A stretch of 64,000 nt of DNA from Sulfuricurvum sp. IAE1 (GCF_004347735.1 NZ_SLTI01000004.1:16647-80646), one strand, 5' to 3'. Positions 17,557 to 28,944 are shown, numbered from the stretch's first letter. Numbers and translations are program-made. Notes: a model not told the origin generated them from the sequence alone.

Positions 17557-18924
17557 ATGACCAATATCATTTTATGTGGTGGCTCCGGGACACGTTTATG
17601 GCCGATCAGCCGAACATCGATGCCCAAACAATTTGTCAAATTATTTTCTAAACAGTCTCTTTTTCAACATACTCTTCAACGAAACGCTCAGGTTTGTTCC
17701 AATCAAATCATTGTCTCAAATTCAGAACAATATTTTATGGCTCTCGATCAATCAGATGAATTAGGATGCAAGAACAATCGTTATATTCTTGAACCGATGG
17801 GACGTAATACAGCTCCGGCCATCACGTTGGCATGCATGGCCTTAGAGCCTGAAGAAATTGTCCTTGTGACCCCTTCTGATCATCTTATAAAAGATATAGA
17901 AAATTACATTCATGCTATTAAACAAGCAGAAGAATATGCACGGAATAACTACTTAGTCACTTTTGGTATCTATCCAACTTTTCCAGAAACCGGGTTCGGG
18001 TACATTGAAGCTGACGGCGAAAATGTCAAAGCATTTCATGAAAAACCAAATTTGGTTACCGCTCAACAATATTTGGCAACAGGAAATTACTATTGGAATA
18101 GTGGGATGTTCTGTTTTAAAGCAGGTGCTTTTTTAGATGAATTAAATACATGGGCTCCTAATATTTATCATCAATGTGTACACGCGTATACCAATGCAAT
18201 AAAAGAACCAATCATTCGTATTCGTTATGAAGATATGATAAGCATTTCCGATATCAGTATAGATTACGCAGTGATGGAAAAAAGTCATAAAGTTAAAGTT
18301 ATTCCAAGCCAAATCGGTTGGAGCGACGTCGGAAGTTTTGATGCTCTATATCACGAACTTCCTACAGATGCAGATGGTAATACACTCGATGACAACTATA
18401 TCGGATTCGAGAGTAGCAATAATCTTATTTTAAGTGATAATCGTCATATTTCAACAATCGATGTAAACAATCTTATCATTGCAGATACCGAAGATGCTCT
18501 TTTAATTTGTCAACGAGGCTCCAGTCAAAAAGTAAAAGATATCGTTGCTAGACTCAAAAATCAAAAAACTCAATTGCCTAATATTCATCTAACTACACAT
18601 CGCCCGTGGGGAAGTTACACTGTTTTGGAAAATTCCGAAGGCTATAAGATAAAACGTATTGAAGTTAAACCTGGGAAACGGCTCTCTTTGCAGAAGCACT
18701 TGCATCGAAACGAACATTGGATAGTACTAAGCGGCATTGCCACTGTGACAGTAGGAGAGGAAACTTACAATGTACTTCCAAATGAATCCACTTATATTAA
18801 AGCGGGCGAGATACACCGATTGGCAAATGGAAGCCAAACTCCCCTTATCATCATTGAAGTGCAAGTAGGTTCATATACTGGTGAAGACGATATTATAAGA
18901 TTAGAAGATGATTTCAATAGATAA
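17557..18924 (+). CDS. manC: Mannose-1-phosphate guanylyltransferase / mannose-6-phosphate isomerase
   Basis: This bifunctional enzyme makes GDP-mannose and can isomerise fructose-6-phosphate. The 455-residue protein begins with the pyrophosphorylase signature ILCGGSGTRLWPISR (residues 4-18), then MPKQFVKLF, EPMGRNTAPAI and VTPSDHLI. The C-terminal isomerase cupin has HRPWGSYTVLE, PGKRLSLQKHLHRNEHW and a GEIHRL strand. Codon use is much more AT-rich than in the genes before 17366 and after 21560. It starts a four-gene GDP-L-fucose block and overlaps the next gene by 17 bases. No phosphomannomutase is present here. Confidence 0.95.
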   Translation: MTNIILCGGSGTRLWPISRTSMPKQFVKLFSKQSLFQHTLQRNAQVCSNQIIVSNSEQYFMALDQSDELGCKNNRYILEPMGRNTAPAITLACMALEPEEIVLVTPSDHLIKDIENYIHAIKQAEEYARNNYLVTFGIYPTFPETGFGYIEADGENVKAFHEKPNLVTAQQYLATGNYYWNSGMFCFKAGAFLDELNTWAPNIYHQCVHAYTNAIKEPIIRIRYEDMISISDISIDYAVMEKSHKVKVIPSQIGWSDVGSFDALYHELPTDADGNTLDDNYIGFESSNNLILSDNRHISTIDVNNLIIADTEDALLICQRGSSQKVKDIVARLKNQKTQLPNIHLTTHRPWGSYTVLENSEGYKIKRIEVKPGKRLSLQKHLHRNEHWIVLSGIATVTVGEETYNVLPNESTYIKAGEIHRLANGSQTPLIIIEVQVGSYTGEDDIIRLEDDFNR

Positions 18925-19357
18925 ATTTTCCCTTGTAGTTGAAAATACTCCCCTTATATCGATCGATTTTATTCTTGAACATTCAGGGAAATATATATTG
19001 GGGAAAAGGATTAATGCACCAGCAAAAGGGTATTATTTTACTCCTGGAGGAAGGATTTTCAAAAACGAATCCATTTCCGATGCCATCAGCCGAATCAGCA
19101 CAAACGAATTGGGATTAACATTATCGAATCAAGATATCAAATTTCATGGCGTTTATGAACATTTTTATCAAGATAGTTTCATGTCATCAACAATAACGAC
19201 CCATTACGTTGTATTGGCTTATCACGTATTACTCAGCAAACAACCGGTATTGCCGACGAGTGAGCATAGTGACTACCGCTATTTCAGACTAAATGATTTA
19301 ATGACCCATCCAGAGGTTCATACTTATGTCAAAGATTATTTCAAGGAGAACATATGA
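18908..19357 (+). CDS. gmm: GDP-mannose mannosyl hydrolase (Nudix family)
   Basis: The 149-residue protein is the size of E. coli Gmm (NudD). It has [24 protein letters not shown] and a Nudix-like [22 protein letters not shown], where the usual catalytic REXXEE glutamates are altered, as in Gmm enzymes that hydrolyse GDP-mannose at the sugar carbon. The conserved DxHFVxxY-like region reads [10 protein letters not shown]. It lies between manC and gmd, as in colanic acid and fucose clusters, and probably tunes GDP-mannose/GDP-fucose levels. The start overlaps manC and the stop overlaps gmd as ATGA. Confidence 0.88.
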   Translation: MISIDKFSLVVENTPLISIDFILEHSGKYILGKRINAPAKGYYFTPGGRIFKNESISDAISRISTNELGLTLSNQDIKFHGVYEHFYQDSFMSSTITTHYVVLAYHVLLSKQPVLPTSEHSDYRYFRLNDLMTHPEVHTYVKDYFKENI

Positions 19358-20499
19358 GTCAATCAAAAATAGCTCTTATTACAGGTATAACAGGCCAAGA
19401 CGGTAGTTATTTGGCTGAATTTTTGCTCAAAAAAGGCTATACAGTACATGGGGTCAAACGGCGATCTTCCCTTTTTAATACCGATCGGATCGATCATTTG
19501 TACCAAGATCCCCATGTAGATAATCAAAAACTTTTCCTTCATTATGGGGATATGACAGATTCCATGAATTTAACGCGAATCATTCAAGAAGTCCAACCGG
19601 ATGAAATCTACAATCTAGCGGCTATGAGTCATGTTCATGTCAGTTTTGAAACGCCTGAATACGTTGCCAACGCCGATGGAACCGGGACATTACGTATCCT
19701 TGAAGCTGTCAAGCTGCTCGGCCTTACAAAAAAAACAAAAATCTATCAGGCCTCTACATCTGAGCTTTATGGAAAAGTTCAAGAGACACCTCAATCAGAG
19801 ACGACTCCTTTTTATCCGCGTTCACCCTATGCGGTCGCCAAAATGTATGCCTATTGGATTACCGTAAATTATCGTGAAGCATATGGAATGTTTGCGTGTA
19901 ACGGTATTCTTTTTAATCATGAATCTCCGGTGCGTGGTGAGACATTTGTAACCCGCAAAATTACCCGCGCCGCGTCAAAGATCGCCCTTGGGCTACAAGA
20001 CAAGCTTTATTTGGGAAATCTTGATGCCAAAAGAGATTGGGGCCATGCAAAAGATTACGTGAAGATGATGTGGATGATTCTTCAGGCCCCAGAACCCGAA
20101 GACTGGGTAATTGCTACAGGACAAACGACTACAGTTCGCGATTTCGTTCGTATGGCATTTGGCTATTGCGGTATTCATCTCCGTTTTGAAGGTAAAGGTG
20201 TTAATGAAATAGGGATTATCGATTCTTTAGATTATAAACGTCTTGAAGAATTAAATCTTTCAGCAACCAACTTGTCACTGAATACTACGGTAGTAGCTGT
20301 AGATCCACGTTATTTTCGTCCTACAGAAGTAGATTTGCTGCTAGGCGATCCGACAAAAGCAGAACAGAAGCTTGGGTGGAAGCGTGAATATCATCTTCAG
20401 GATTTGATTAATGACATGATGGCATCGGATCTCAAACTGATGACCAAAGATGTTTATTTGCAAGAAGGCGGATACAAAATTATGAGTTATTATGAGTAA
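19354..20499 (+). CDS. gmd: GDP-mannose 4,6-dehydratase
   Basis: It converts GDP-mannose to GDP-4-keto-6-deoxymannose, the first committed step to GDP-L-fucose. The 381-residue SDR has [19 protein letters not shown] (Gly motif near residues 10-17), [13 protein letters not shown], the ASTSELYG strand and [15 protein letters not shown] with Tyr-x3-Lys. [20 protein letters not shown] is diagnostic for Gmd. AAGGAG precedes the ATG, which overlaps gmm. The base composition is AT-rich like its neighbours. Confidence 0.97.
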   Translation: MSQSKIALITGITGQDGSYLAEFLLKKGYTVHGVKRRSSLFNTDRIDHLYQDPHVDNQKLFLHYGDMTDSMNLTRIIQEVQPDEIYNLAAMSHVHVSFETPEYVANADGTGTLRILEAVKLLGLTKKTKIYQASTSELYGKVQETPQSETTPFYPRSPYAVAKMYAYWITVNYREAYGMFACNGILFNHESPVRGETFVTRKITRAASKIALGLQDKLYLGNLDAKRDWGHAKDYVKMMWMILQAPEPEDWVIATGQTTTVRDFVRMAFGYCGIHLRFEGKGVNEIGIIDSLDYKRLEELNLSATNLSLNTTVVAVDPRYFRPTEVDLLLGDPTKAEQKLGWKREYHLQDLINDMMASDLKLMTKDVYLQEGGYKIMSYYE

Positions 20500-20501
20500 A
20501 C

Positions 20502-21560
20502 ATGGAAAAAACCAGTAAAATTTATGTTGCAGGCCATCGGGGTCTGGTAGGTAGCGCTATTGTCAAAAATCTTCATTCAAAAGGGTATTCGAATATTATT
20601 ACCCGTACTCACGCTGAACTTGACTTAATGGATCAACGAGCAGTTGCAGATTTTTTTGAAACGGAAACACCCGAATATGTTTTTCTCGCAGCAGCCAAAG
20701 TAGGAGGTATTATCGCTAATAATACCTATCGTGCAGAATTCATTTTTGAAAATCTGACTATTCAAAATAATGTCATCCATCAAAGCTATCTCCATAATGT
20801 TAAAAAACTGATGTTTCTGGGAAGTACCTGCATCTATCCACGCGATTGTCCTCAACCGATGAGAGAAGAATATTTACTTACGAGCCCTCTTGAATATACT
20901 AATGAACCCTATGCGATTGCGAAAATCGCAGGAATCAAAATGTGTGAGAGCTACAATCTTCAATACGGTACTAATTTTATTAGTGTCATGCCTACCAATC
21001 TATACGGGCCAAATGACAATTTTGATCTCCAAAAATCTCATGTTTTACCTGCACTCATTCGTAAAATATATCTGGCTAAACTTCTCAGTCAAAACGAAGA
21101 ACAAGCCATTTTAGATGATCTTCAAATGACAAGCATTAAGAGTGCCAAAGAGTATCTGAATGCATTCGGTGTCACCGGCGAACGTGTAGAAATATGGGGT
21201 AGTGGGAAGCCGATGCGTGAATTTTTATGGTCGGAAGATATGGCCGATGCCTGTATTTTTCTAATGGAGAACCGTAATTTCAAAGACACTTTCAGCTCAA
21301 CATCCGAAATCCGTAATTCACATATCAATATCGGAACAGGAAAAGATATCAGCATTGCGGAGCTTGCAAAACAGATCCAAAAAATAATCGGATTTACGGG
21401 TGAACTTTATTTCAATGCCTCGAAACCGGATGGAACTATCAAAAAGCTGACAGATGTTTCCAAACTTCATGCACTCGGATGGAAACATAAGGTAGAATTG
21501 CATGATGGCATTACACAAATGTACCAATGGTATATATCTCAAAAAGGAAATAAAGCATAA
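20502..21560 (+). CDS. fcl: GDP-L-fucose synthase
   Basis: This 3,5-epimerase/4-reductase completes GDP-L-fucose. The 352-residue SDR has [13 protein letters not shown] (residues 9-21), [21 protein letters not shown] and [16 protein letters not shown] with the Tyr-x3-Lys pair; [13 protein letters not shown] is typical for Fcl/WcaG. The length is about 30 residues above E. coli Fcl because of an insert near residues 185-215 (a repeated-looking [11 protein letters not shown] region), as in other long Fcl forms. Its stop overlaps the metK start as TAATG. The composition jumps to higher GC exactly at that junction. Confidence 0.95.
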   Translation: MEKTSKIYVAGHRGLVGSAIVKNLHSKGYSNIITRTHAELDLMDQRAVADFFETETPEYVFLAAAKVGGIIANNTYRAEFIFENLTIQNNVIHQSYLHNVKKLMFLGSTCIYPRDCPQPMREEYLLTSPLEYTNEPYAIAKIAGIKMCESYNLQYGTNFISVMPTNLYGPNDNFDLQKSHVLPALIRKIYLAKLLSQNEEQAILDDLQMTSIKSAKEYLNAFGVTGERVEIWGSGKPMREFLWSEDMADACIFLMENRNFKDTFSSTSEIRNSHINIGTGKDISIAELAKQIQKIIGFTGELYFNASKPDGTIKKLTDVSKLHALGWKHKVELHDGITQMYQWYISQKGNKA

Positions 21561-22759
21561 TGTATCTTTTTACCAGTGAAGTAGTCAGCCCGGGGCACCC
21601 GGACAAATGTGCCGATATTATCGCCGACAGCATCGTCGACCGCTTAATCATGGGCGATCCGAAAAGCCGCGTCGCCAGTGAAGTCTTCGTGGCCGGAAAA
21701 CACGTCGTTATCGGAGGGGAAGTCACTTCCGCCGTTCAGCTGAGTACCAAAGAATATAAAAATATCGCCCTCGAAGCGCTTAAAAAAATCGGCTACAACG
21801 GCCACCCGCATTTTACCCGTGAAGAGTGTCTCCACCCCGACGAGGTTGAGGTACAGGTATTGCTGAACCGCCAGAGTCCGGACATCAACCAGGGCGTCGA
21901 CCAAGAAGGCGGCGAAACGGGTGCGGGAGATCAGGGGATCATGTTCGGCTATGCCGACTGTGAAACCGCCAACTACATGCCAAGCGCTATCACCTATGCG
22001 CGGATGCTGATGGAGAAAGTCTACCATTATGCCCTGAACCACCCCCACAAGCTGGGTGTCGACATCAAAACCCAGGTCACGATGGACTACGGTAGAAAAG
22101 AGAATTTTGAAAACTGCCAGCCTCAGAAAATCCATACCATCGTCGTTTCGGCACCGTGCGTCAACACAATGAACATCGAGCAGGTCCGCGAGCTGATCAT
22201 GGAACTGATCCTCGACACCGGTCTTCCGACGCAGCTTTTCGATCCGAAGGACTGTATTATTCATATCAATCCGACCGGCAAATACGTTTCCCATTCGAGC
22301 CTGCACGACAGCGGCCTGACCGGGCGTAAACTCATCGTCGACAGTTTCGGCGGATACGCTCCTATCGGCGGGGGTGCACAAAGTTCGAAAGACTATACGA
22401 AAGTCGACCGTTCAGGATTGTATGCCGGCCGCTGGCTGGCCAAACACATCGTTGCAGCCGGTCTAGCAAAAAAATGCGTCGTACAGATCAGCTACGCGAT
22501 CGGCGTCGCCAAACCGACTTCGGTTGCGGTCGACACCTACGGAACCGTAGTCGAAGGGCTAAACGACGATACTCTTTCTCAATTCGTCATGGACAATTTC
22601 CCGCTGACACCAAACTGGATTACCCGCAAATTCGATCTTGACCACCCCAGCGAAGAGACGTTTCTCTACGCCGACGTCGCCAGCCGCGGACAGGTGGGCC
22701 AGAGCGACTATCCGTGGGAAAAACTGGACGAACTTGAAAAATTCGAAGCTCTCCGCTAA
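21560..22759 (+). CDS. metK: S-adenosylmethionine synthetase
   Basis: It makes SAM from methionine and ATP in the cytosol. The 399-residue protein has SEVVSPGHPDKCADIIADSI at its start, GAGDQGIMFGYA near residue 115 (the family signature) and GGGAQSSKDYTKVDRSG, the Campylobacter-type version of the usual GGGAFSGKD motif. Composition is native-like (GC-rich), unlike the block before it. The gene is coupled to fcl by TAATG and directly abuts ugd. Four SAM-dependent methyltransferases follow within 15 kb, so local SAM supply may matter, though MetK is an essential general enzyme. Confidence 0.97.
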   Translation: MYLFTSEVVSPGHPDKCADIIADSIVDRLIMGDPKSRVASEVFVAGKHVVIGGEVTSAVQLSTKEYKNIALEALKKIGYNGHPHFTREECLHPDEVEVQVLLNRQSPDINQGVDQEGGETGAGDQGIMFGYADCETANYMPSAITYARMLMEKVYHYALNHPHKLGVDIKTQVTMDYGRKENFENCQPQKIHTIVVSAPCVNTMNIEQVRELIMELILDTGLPTQLFDPKDCIIHINPTGKYVSHSSLHDSGLTGRKLIVDSFGGYAPIGGGAQSSKDYTKVDRSGLYAGRWLAKHIVAAGLAKKCVVQISYAIGVAKPTSVAVDTYGTVVEGLNDDTLSQFVMDNFPLTPNWITRKFDLDHPSEETFLYADVASRGQVGQSDYPWEKLDELEKFEALR

Positions 22760-23926
22760 ATGAAAATCGCTATTGCCGGGACCGGGTACGTCGGGCTCTC
22801 TAACGGGATTTTGCTCTCTCAGCACAACGAAGTCGTTGCGCTGGACATCATCCCTGAAAAAGTGGCTCTCATCAACAGCAAAAAATCGCCGATCGAAGAT
22901 CCCGAAATCGAAGAATTTCTGCGTACCAAAAAACTGGATTTCAAAGCGACCCTTGACAAAACCGAAGCGTACGAAAACGCTGATTTCATCGTCATCGCCA
23001 CCCCTACCGACTACGATCCCGAAACCAACTATTTCAACACCAAATCGATCGAATCGGTGATCGCCGACGTCCTTGGAATCAATCCGCAGGCCACCATGGT
23101 CATCAAATCGACCGTTCCCGTCGGATATACCAAAAAAATCCGGGAGCATTTCAATACCGAAAACATTATTTTTTCGCCCGAATTTTTACGGGAAGGCAAG
23201 GCGCTTTACGACAACCTTTACCCCTCCCGGATCATCGTCGGAGAACAAAGTACGCGGGCCGAACGTTTTGCATCGCTCCTTGCACAGGGAGCATTCAAAG
23301 CCGACATCCCGATCCTATACACCGATTCAACCGAAGCCGAAGCGATCAAATTATTCGCCAATACCTATCTTGCCATGCGTGTTGCTTTTTTCAACGAGCT
23401 TGACAGTTATGCCGAGAGCCATGGTCTGGACTCCCGTCAGATCATTGCGGGGATCGGCCTTGATCCCCGTATCGGCGATTATTACAACAACCCCTCTTTC
23501 GGGTACGGCGGCTATTGCCTTCCCAAGGATACCAAACAGCTTCTGGCCAACTACCGGGACGTTCCCAATAACCTGATCCGCGCGATTGTCGATGCCAACA
23601 CGACCCGCAAAGACTTTATCGCCGAGAGCATTATCCGTAAAAATCCCAGAACCGTCGGGGTCTACCGTCTCATCATGAAAGCGGGATCCGACAATTTCCG
23701 TTCTTCCGCCATCCAGGGAATCATGAAGCGGATCAAAGCAAAAGGGATTGAAGTCATCATCTACGAACCGGCACTCGATGATGAAGAATTTTTCCACTCG
23801 CGGGTCGTCCGCGATCTCGATGAGTTTAAAAAACTCTCGGATGTGATCATTACCAACCGTCAGACAGATCTGCTCAGCGATGTGCAGGACAAAGTTTACA
23901 CCCGCGATCTGTTCGGAAAAGACTAA
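22760..23926 (+). CDS. ugd: UDP-glucose 6-dehydrogenase
   Basis: It oxidises UDP-glucose twice to UDP-glucuronate with NAD. The 388 residues equal the length of E. coli Ugd and much of the sequence is recognisably alike: [12 protein letters not shown] at 4-15, [37 protein letters not shown] and the catalytic cysteine in [13 protein letters not shown] near residue 254. It abuts metK with no gap and is followed after nine bases by a UDP-uronate 4-epimerase, so UDP-GlcA and probably UDP-GalA are made here. Confidence 0.96.
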   Translation: MKIAIAGTGYVGLSNGILLSQHNEVVALDIIPEKVALINSKKSPIEDPEIEEFLRTKKLDFKATLDKTEAYENADFIVIATPTDYDPETNYFNTKSIESVIADVLGINPQATMVIKSTVPVGYTKKIREHFNTENIIFSPEFLREGKALYDNLYPSRIIVGEQSTRAERFASLLAQGAFKADIPILYTDSTEAEAIKLFANTYLAMRVAFFNELDSYAESHGLDSRQIIAGIGLDPRIGDYYNNPSFGYGGYCLPKDTKQLLANYRDVPNNLIRAIVDANTTRKDFIAESIIRKNPRTVGVYRLIMKAGSDNFRSSAIQGIMKRIKAKGIEVIIYEPALDDEEFFHSRVVRDLDEFKKLSDVIITNRQTDLLSDVQDKVYTRDLFGKD

Positions 23927-23935
23927 AGGACATCA

Positions 23936-25018
23936 ATGAAAATACTCGTAACCGGAACGGCGGGATTCATCGGAAGCCACTTGGCTTTAGCGCTTTTAGC
24001 GCGCGGAGACGAAGTCGTCGGGCTTGATAACATTAACGATTATTACGACCAGCGGGTCAAATACGGACGGCTGGTCCGCGGAGGCATTTTAAATGAGCTG
24101 GACGAAGGCCCTTCCATCGCCTACAATCAGCTGTTAAGCTCTTCGAAATATCCCGGGTACAAATTCATTAAACTCAACCTCGAAGATAAAGATTCGATGA
24201 TGAAACTTTTCGAAACGGAAAAGTTCGACGCCGTCTGTAACCTCGCGGCACAAGCAGGAGTACGCTACAGTCTGAGCAATCCGCAGGTATACATCGACAG
24301 CAATATCGTAGGCTTTACCAATATTCTCGAAGCGTGCCGCCATCACGGGGTGAACAACCTTTGTTACGCCAGCAGCTCGAGCGTATACGGACTCAACGAA
24401 GAGCTGCCGTTCAGCACCGACCACAACGTCGATCATCCCATCAGCCTCTACGCCGCCAGCAAAAAATCCAACGAATTGATGGCCCATACCTATAGCCATC
24501 TTTTCGGTATACGTACGACCGGTTTGCGGTTTTTTACCGTCTATGGCCCGTGGGGACGTCCCGATATGGCTCTTTATCTTTTTGTCAAAGCGGCATTCGA
24601 GGGTGGCGTAATCGATGTCTTCAACAACGGCGAGATGTTCCGCGATTTCACCTATATCGACGATATCGTCGAGGGGATTATCCGCGTCATCGACAACCCT
24701 GCCCAATCCGATCCGGGATGGAACGGCAAAACCGGGCGTGCTTCCACTTCCTCGGCGCCGTATAAAATATACAATATCGGCAACAACAACCCTGTCCGGC
24801 TTATGGATTTCATCACGGCGATCGAGAACAAAATCGGAACGACGATCCGTAAAAACTTCCTCCCCATCCAGGCGGGAGATGTTCCCGCGACCTATGCCGA
24901 TGTCTCCGATCTTATAGAGGATCTGGGTTACAAACCCGCCACTCCGGTACAAGAAGGGATCAACCGTTTCGTGGACTGGTATATGGATTTTTTCAATGTA
25001 AAGGTTCCAAAAGCATGA
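23936..25018 (+). CDS. NAD-dependent UDP-uronate 4-epimerase (CapI/LspL-like)
   Basis: The 360-residue extended SDR has [18 protein letters not shown] (Gly motif at 7-13), [28 protein letters not shown] and [15 protein letters not shown] with Tyr-x3-Lys. The [17 protein letters not shown] segment is typical of UDP-glucuronate 4-epimerases (CapI, LspL). It would turn UDP-GlcA from ugd into UDP-GalA, or act on the N-acetyl uronate made by the next gene. A good AAGGA ribosome site precedes the ATG, and the stop overlaps the next start as ATGA. Confidence 0.9.
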   Translation: MKILVTGTAGFIGSHLALALLARGDEVVGLDNINDYYDQRVKYGRLVRGGILNELDEGPSIAYNQLLSSSKYPGYKFIKLNLEDKDSMMKLFETEKFDAVCNLAAQAGVRYSLSNPQVYIDSNIVGFTNILEACRHHGVNNLCYASSSSVYGLNEELPFSTDHNVDHPISLYAASKKSNELMAHTYSHLFGIRTTGLRFFTVYGPWGRPDMALYLFVKAAFEGGVIDVFNNGEMFRDFTYIDDIVEGIIRVIDNPAQSDPGWNGKTGRASTSSAPYKIYNIGNNNPVRLMDFITAIENKIGTTIRKNFLPIQAGDVPATYADVSDLIEDLGYKPATPVQEGINRFVDWYMDFFNVKVPKA

Positions 25019-26259
25019 AAGACACCATCTGTGTAATCGGTTTGGGCTACGTGGGACTTCCACTCGCCCATGCCTTCAGCAGCCGATACAAAGTGATCGG
25101 ATTCGACATCTCCCAATGGCGTATTGATGAACTTCAAAACGGCTACGACCGCACTCTCGAATTGTCCGAGGCGCAAGTGAAAGAAGCGCTCGCCAACGGC
25201 ATGGAGTTCACGCTGGATATCGAGAAGATCAGACCATGTAACATCTATATCGTGACAGTCCCCACCCCGATCGATAAACACAAAAAACCCGATCTCACGC
25301 CCCTGATCAAAGCCAGCGAAACGATCGGAAAAGTTCTTAAACACGGAGACATCGTCATTTACGAATCGACCGTTTATCCGGGTGCGACGGAAGAAGACTG
25401 TGTTCCCGTTCTTGAAAAATTTTCGGGGCTGAAGTTCAATACCGATTTTTATTGCGGCTACTCTCCTGAGCGGATCAACCCGGGAGATAAAGAACACACC
25501 GTCACCAAAATCAAAAAAGTGACAAGCGGAAGCACCCCCGAGACTGGAAAAAAAGTTGATGCCCTGTATGCCAGTATCATCACTGCCGGAACCCATCTGG
25601 CCCCCACGATCAAAGTCGCCGAAGCGGCCAAGGTGATCGAAAACTCCCAGCGCGATATCAACATCGCTTTCGTCAATGAGCTTTCGATTATTTTCAACCG
25701 TTTGGGGATCGATACAAACGCCGTCCTCGAAGCCGCAGGAACGAAATGGAATTTTCTCCCTTTCAAACCCGGCCTTGTCGGAGGCCACTGTATCGGCGTA
25801 GATCCGTATTACCTGACCCACAAGGCTCAGGAAGTCGGCTATAATCCCGAAATCATCCTCGCAGGCCGCAGATTGAACGACAACATGGGTATTTATGTCG
25901 CCAACCAGGTCATCAAACTGATGATCAAAAAAGGGTATCGTATCGAAGGTTCCAGGGTTCTGGTCCTGGGGATCGCCTTCAAAGAAAACTGCCCCGACAT
26001 CCGTAATAGCCGTGTCATCGACGTCATCACCGAACTTCGTGAGTTCGGATGCGTTGTAGACGTCAGCGACTATTGGGCCGATCCGGCAGATGTAAAACAC
26101 GAATACGGGATCACGCTGGCCGAAAACGTCGACCCCAACACCTATGACGCAATTGTACTGGCCGTTGCCCACGAAAAATACAAAACCTACGAATTTGATG
26201 ATGCTAAAGTCGTATTCGACATTAAATCGATCCTCAAACGCGCCGACGGCAGACTATGA
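25015..26259 (+). CDS. UDP-N-acetylhexosamine 6-dehydrogenase (TviB/WbpO/CapL-like)
   Basis: The 414-residue nucleotide-sugar dehydrogenase has [16 protein letters not shown] at 7-22, [31 protein letters not shown] and the catalytic cysteine in [20 protein letters not shown] near residue 258. The [10 protein letters not shown] form marks the WecC/TviB group, which oxidises UDP-GlcNAc or UDP-GalNAc, rather than Ugd. With the adjacent epimerase it would yield UDP-GalNAcA or a related uronate, which could be amidated by the AsnB-like protein at 34222. Confidence 0.92.
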   Translation: MKDTICVIGLGYVGLPLAHAFSSRYKVIGFDISQWRIDELQNGYDRTLELSEAQVKEALANGMEFTLDIEKIRPCNIYIVTVPTPIDKHKKPDLTPLIKASETIGKVLKHGDIVIYESTVYPGATEEDCVPVLEKFSGLKFNTDFYCGYSPERINPGDKEHTVTKIKKVTSGSTPETGKKVDALYASIITAGTHLAPTIKVAEAAKVIENSQRDINIAFVNELSIIFNRLGIDTNAVLEAAGTKWNFLPFKPGLVGGHCIGVDPYYLTHKAQEVGYNPEIILAGRRLNDNMGIYVANQVIKLMIKKGYRIEGSRVLVLGIAFKENCPDIRNSRVIDVITELREFGCVVDVSDYWADPADVKHEYGITLAENVDPNTYDAIVLAVAHEKYKTYEFDDAKVVFDIKSILKRADGRL

Positions 26260-27308
26260 ACGAAACAAGCGATTTCACCATGAACGAAGCCAAACTGATC
26301 TCGATCTGCATACCGGCCTACAACCGTCCCGCCGAGTTATCCAGACTACTCGATTCCATTGATGCCGATGTGGACAGCGTAGAAATCGTTATTGCCGAGG
26401 ACTGTTCTCCCAAACGCGAAGAAATCCGTCATGAGGTCGAAAAGTTCATGCAAAGTACCCGCTATGAAATCCGGTACTTCGAAAACGAAAAAAATCTTGG
26501 CTTTGACGGCAATCTCCGAAACCTTGTCGACCGGGCTGCCGGTACTTACATCATGTTTATGGGGGATGACGATTTATTCGTGCCTTCGGCACTCGATGAA
26601 TTTATCGCTTTTCTCCAAGAGCATACCGATAAAAAATACATACTGCGTTCGTACCTTGTCCGGCACGAAAGTGGCCAAATCGAATATTTTAGGTACCTCC
26701 CCGCCACGACGGAATTCCTTCCCGATTCCGAGACCGTAGCCTGGCTTTTTAAACGAAGTGTCACAATCTGCGGTTTTACGATCGATCGGGAAGAAGCCCG
26801 AAAATATTCCACGTCCGATCTGGACGGTACCTTGCTTTATCAGGTCTATCTGATGGCTCAGGTATGTTTGCGCCATCCCTCCATCTATTGCGACATCCCG
26901 GTTGTGGAAATGGTTCAGACTTTTCGGAAGGACACCCCGATGTTCGGAAATTCCGAAGCGGAAAAATCGCGTTACACCCCAGGCTCGGTCAGCGAAGACA
27001 ATTCCATCAATTTTTCAAAAGCCTATTTCGAGGTAACACAATATCTCGACGCCCGGCACGGAACGGATTTGACCCGGCGAGTGCGGGAAGATCTGTCCAA
27101 GTATTCTTATCCGTTTCTTTCGATTCAGCGCAAACGGGGGATTAAAGCATTTTTACACTATGCGGGCAGGCTCGAAAACGAATTGGGCTTCGGATGTACG
27201 AAATATTTTTTCTTATACAAATGGGCGCTTGTCATATTGGGAGAAAAATGGTGCGATAGAACCATCACGTTTATCAAAAATATTGTCGGTCACACACCGA
27301 AACTTTAA
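26256..27308 (+). CDS. Glycosyltransferase family 2 (abequosyltransferase-like)
   Basis: The 350-residue GT2 reads [44 protein letters not shown] and [13 protein letters not shown], where the GDDD cluster is the metal site near residue 107. This order resembles RfbV-type transferases that add dideoxyhexoses, which would suit the CDP-sugar module upstream, but the resemblance is only at motif level. ATG 26256 overlaps the previous stop; an internal ATG at 26280 is a possible alternative. Confidence 0.85.
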   Translation: MNETSDFTMNEAKLISICIPAYNRPAELSRLLDSIDADVDSVEIVIAEDCSPKREEIRHEVEKFMQSTRYEIRYFENEKNLGFDGNLRNLVDRAAGTYIMFMGDDDLFVPSALDEFIAFLQEHTDKKYILRSYLVRHESGQIEYFRYLPATTEFLPDSETVAWLFKRSVTICGFTIDREEARKYSTSDLDGTLLYQVYLMAQVCLRHPSIYCDIPVVEMVQTFRKDTPMFGNSEAEKSRYTPGSVSEDNSINFSKAYFEVTQYLDARHGTDLTRRVREDLSKYSYPFLSIQRKRGIKAFLHYAGRLENELGFGCTKYFFLYKWALVILGEKWCDRTITFIKNIVGHTPKL

Positions 27309-27319
27309 AGGAAAGCATC

Positions 27320-28018
27320 ATGAAAAAAGCTTTAATCAACTTGCTACTAAAACTTGCAGGATTACTCAATAAAAACAAAACCTATAATATCAGTATTGGA
27401 AATGAAAAACTTATCGTAAACCTGGGTTGCGGGATGCATTGTCTCAAAGGATGGCTCAATATCGATGGCTCGCTGACGTCGCTGCTTGGTACAAACAATA
27501 CATTTTTAAACAAACTGCTGTACAGGCTTGCCGGTTCGTCGCAATATTACTCGTTTGAAACTTTCAATGACGTAATTGTCACAAAAAAATTGCGCTGGTA
27601 TAACCTTGTCAACGGTATCCCACTGGAAAACGACTCTGCCGATGTCGTTTTTACAAGCCATTTTCTCGAGCATCTAAGCAAAAGCGACGGCTACCGTTTT
27701 CTCGAAGAGTCGTTTCGGGTGCTTAAACCGGGCGGACTGATCCGAATCGCCGTCCCCGATCTCGAAATCGCCATCCAAAAGTTTAATAACGGTGAAATCG
27801 ACCAAACACAGGACCTTTTTTTTTACACAAGTGAAGATTGCGACTTCTCCGCCCACAAATACAACTATACTTTCGGAACCCTCAAAGAAAGACTTCAAAA
27901 AATAGGCTTCTGTGACGTTACCAAACGCAATTACCAGGAAGGTGACTGCCCGGATATCGATTATCTGGATGTATATCCCGATCATTCTCTATACGTCGAA
28001 GCAAGAAAAACAATCTAA
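27320..28018 (+). CDS. SAM-dependent methyltransferase (type 11-like)
   Basis: The 232-residue protein has VNLGCGMHCLKGWLNID near residue 34 as motif I, and VFTSHFLEHLSKSDGYRFLEESFRVLKPGGLIRIAVPDLE as the region following motif II, the pattern of methyltransferases common in polysaccharide loci. A clear AAGGA site precedes the ATG. The substrate is unknown; O- or C-methylation of a sugar is likely from context. It is the first of four methyltransferases after metK. Confidence 0.85.
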   Translation: MKKALINLLLKLAGLLNKNKTYNISIGNEKLIVNLGCGMHCLKGWLNIDGSLTSLLGTNNTFLNKLLYRLAGSSQYYSFETFNDVIVTKKLRWYNLVNGIPLENDSADVVFTSHFLEHLSKSDGYRFLEESFRVLKPGGLIRIAVPDLEIAIQKFNNGEIDQTQDLFFYTSEDCDFSAHKYNYTFGTLKERLQKIGFCDVTKRNYQEGDCPDIDYLDVYPDHSLYVEARKTI

Positions 28019-28038
28019 CACTACCAAAAGGTCAACTC

Positions 28039-28944
28039 ATGCATACATACAATTCGCTCAAAAAAATAATTAAAAGTAATGAACTTCTTTATTCTTTCTA
28101 CCAATCAATACGCTATCCAAAAGCTGCAAGCGTTAAAAATCTTTTTCAAAAAGTCAATAAAAAAATTACCGTTGAAAATCTTAATGGATTTTACTTCGAT
28201 GGCAAAGATAGCTGGGTTAGAGTTTACGATAATTTAGAATTCCTGTACGTTAATAGTCAATTAGGTGGATTATTGGAACTTGAAAAAAAAACGGGTTTTG
28301 AAACTGCACAAATAAAGCTATTGGAAAAAAATTTCCACGATGGTGATATATTTGTAGATATAGGCGCCAATTTTGGCTTATATAGTATTTTTGTTGAAAA
28401 AAAGTTTCCAAACTCGTCGATACATGCTTTTGAACCCGTACCCGAAACCTTTACAATTCTTCAAAAAAACATAGCCCACAATCTTTGCTCGCATATTGCT
28501 ATCAACAATATTGGACTTTCCAATAAAAATGATATTTTAAAGTTTACGTGTGATAAATATGCAGGTAATCATATCGTCTTAGATCCCACAGATCAAGACG
28601 ATACTGTATCCATCAATGTCATCACACTCGACGAATATGCAGAAAAAAACAATTTATCCAAAATTGACTTTATTAAATGTGACGTTGAAGGTGCAGAATT
28701 ATTTGTACTCCAGGGAGCGACTAAAATAATTACTCGAGATCACCCAATTATTTTGATAGAAATACATAATAATTGGACTCAAAGATTTAATTATACGACC
28801 AATGATGTTATCAATTATCTAATAAGTTTCGGATATAAAATGAAAATGATTGATTATAAAACAAGAACCGTAGAAGAATACGATCCATTCAGGCAAGCTG
28901 AAATATATGATTATATTTTTTATAAAAATGACATAATTTTATAA
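28039..28944 (+). CDS. FkbM-family methyltransferase
   Basis: The 301-residue protein has the FkbM SAM-binding motif FVDIGANFGLYSIFVEKKFP near residue 110, FEPVPETFTILQKNI directly after, and IDFIKCDVEGAELFVLQGA near residue 210, all FkbM features. It probably O-methylates a sugar. The gene is strikingly AT-rich (poly-A/T tracts, AAA/AAT codons) against its upstream neighbours, and begins an AT-rich block to 31773. A second FkbM gene lies on the other side of the flippase. Confidence 0.88.
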   Translation: MHTYNSLKKIIKSNELLYSFYQSIRYPKAASVKNLFQKVNKKITVENLNGFYFDGKDSWVRVYDNLEFLYVNSQLGGLLELEKKTGFETAQIKLLEKNFHDGDIFVDIGANFGLYSIFVEKKFPNSSIHAFEPVPETFTILQKNIAHNLCSHIAINNIGLSNKNDILKFTCDKYAGNHIVLDPTDQDDTVSINVITLDEYAEKNNLSKIDFIKCDVEGAELFVLQGATKIITRDHPIILIEIHNNWTQRFNYTTNDVINYLISFGYKMKMIDYKTRTVEEYDPFRQAEIYDYIFYKNDIIL

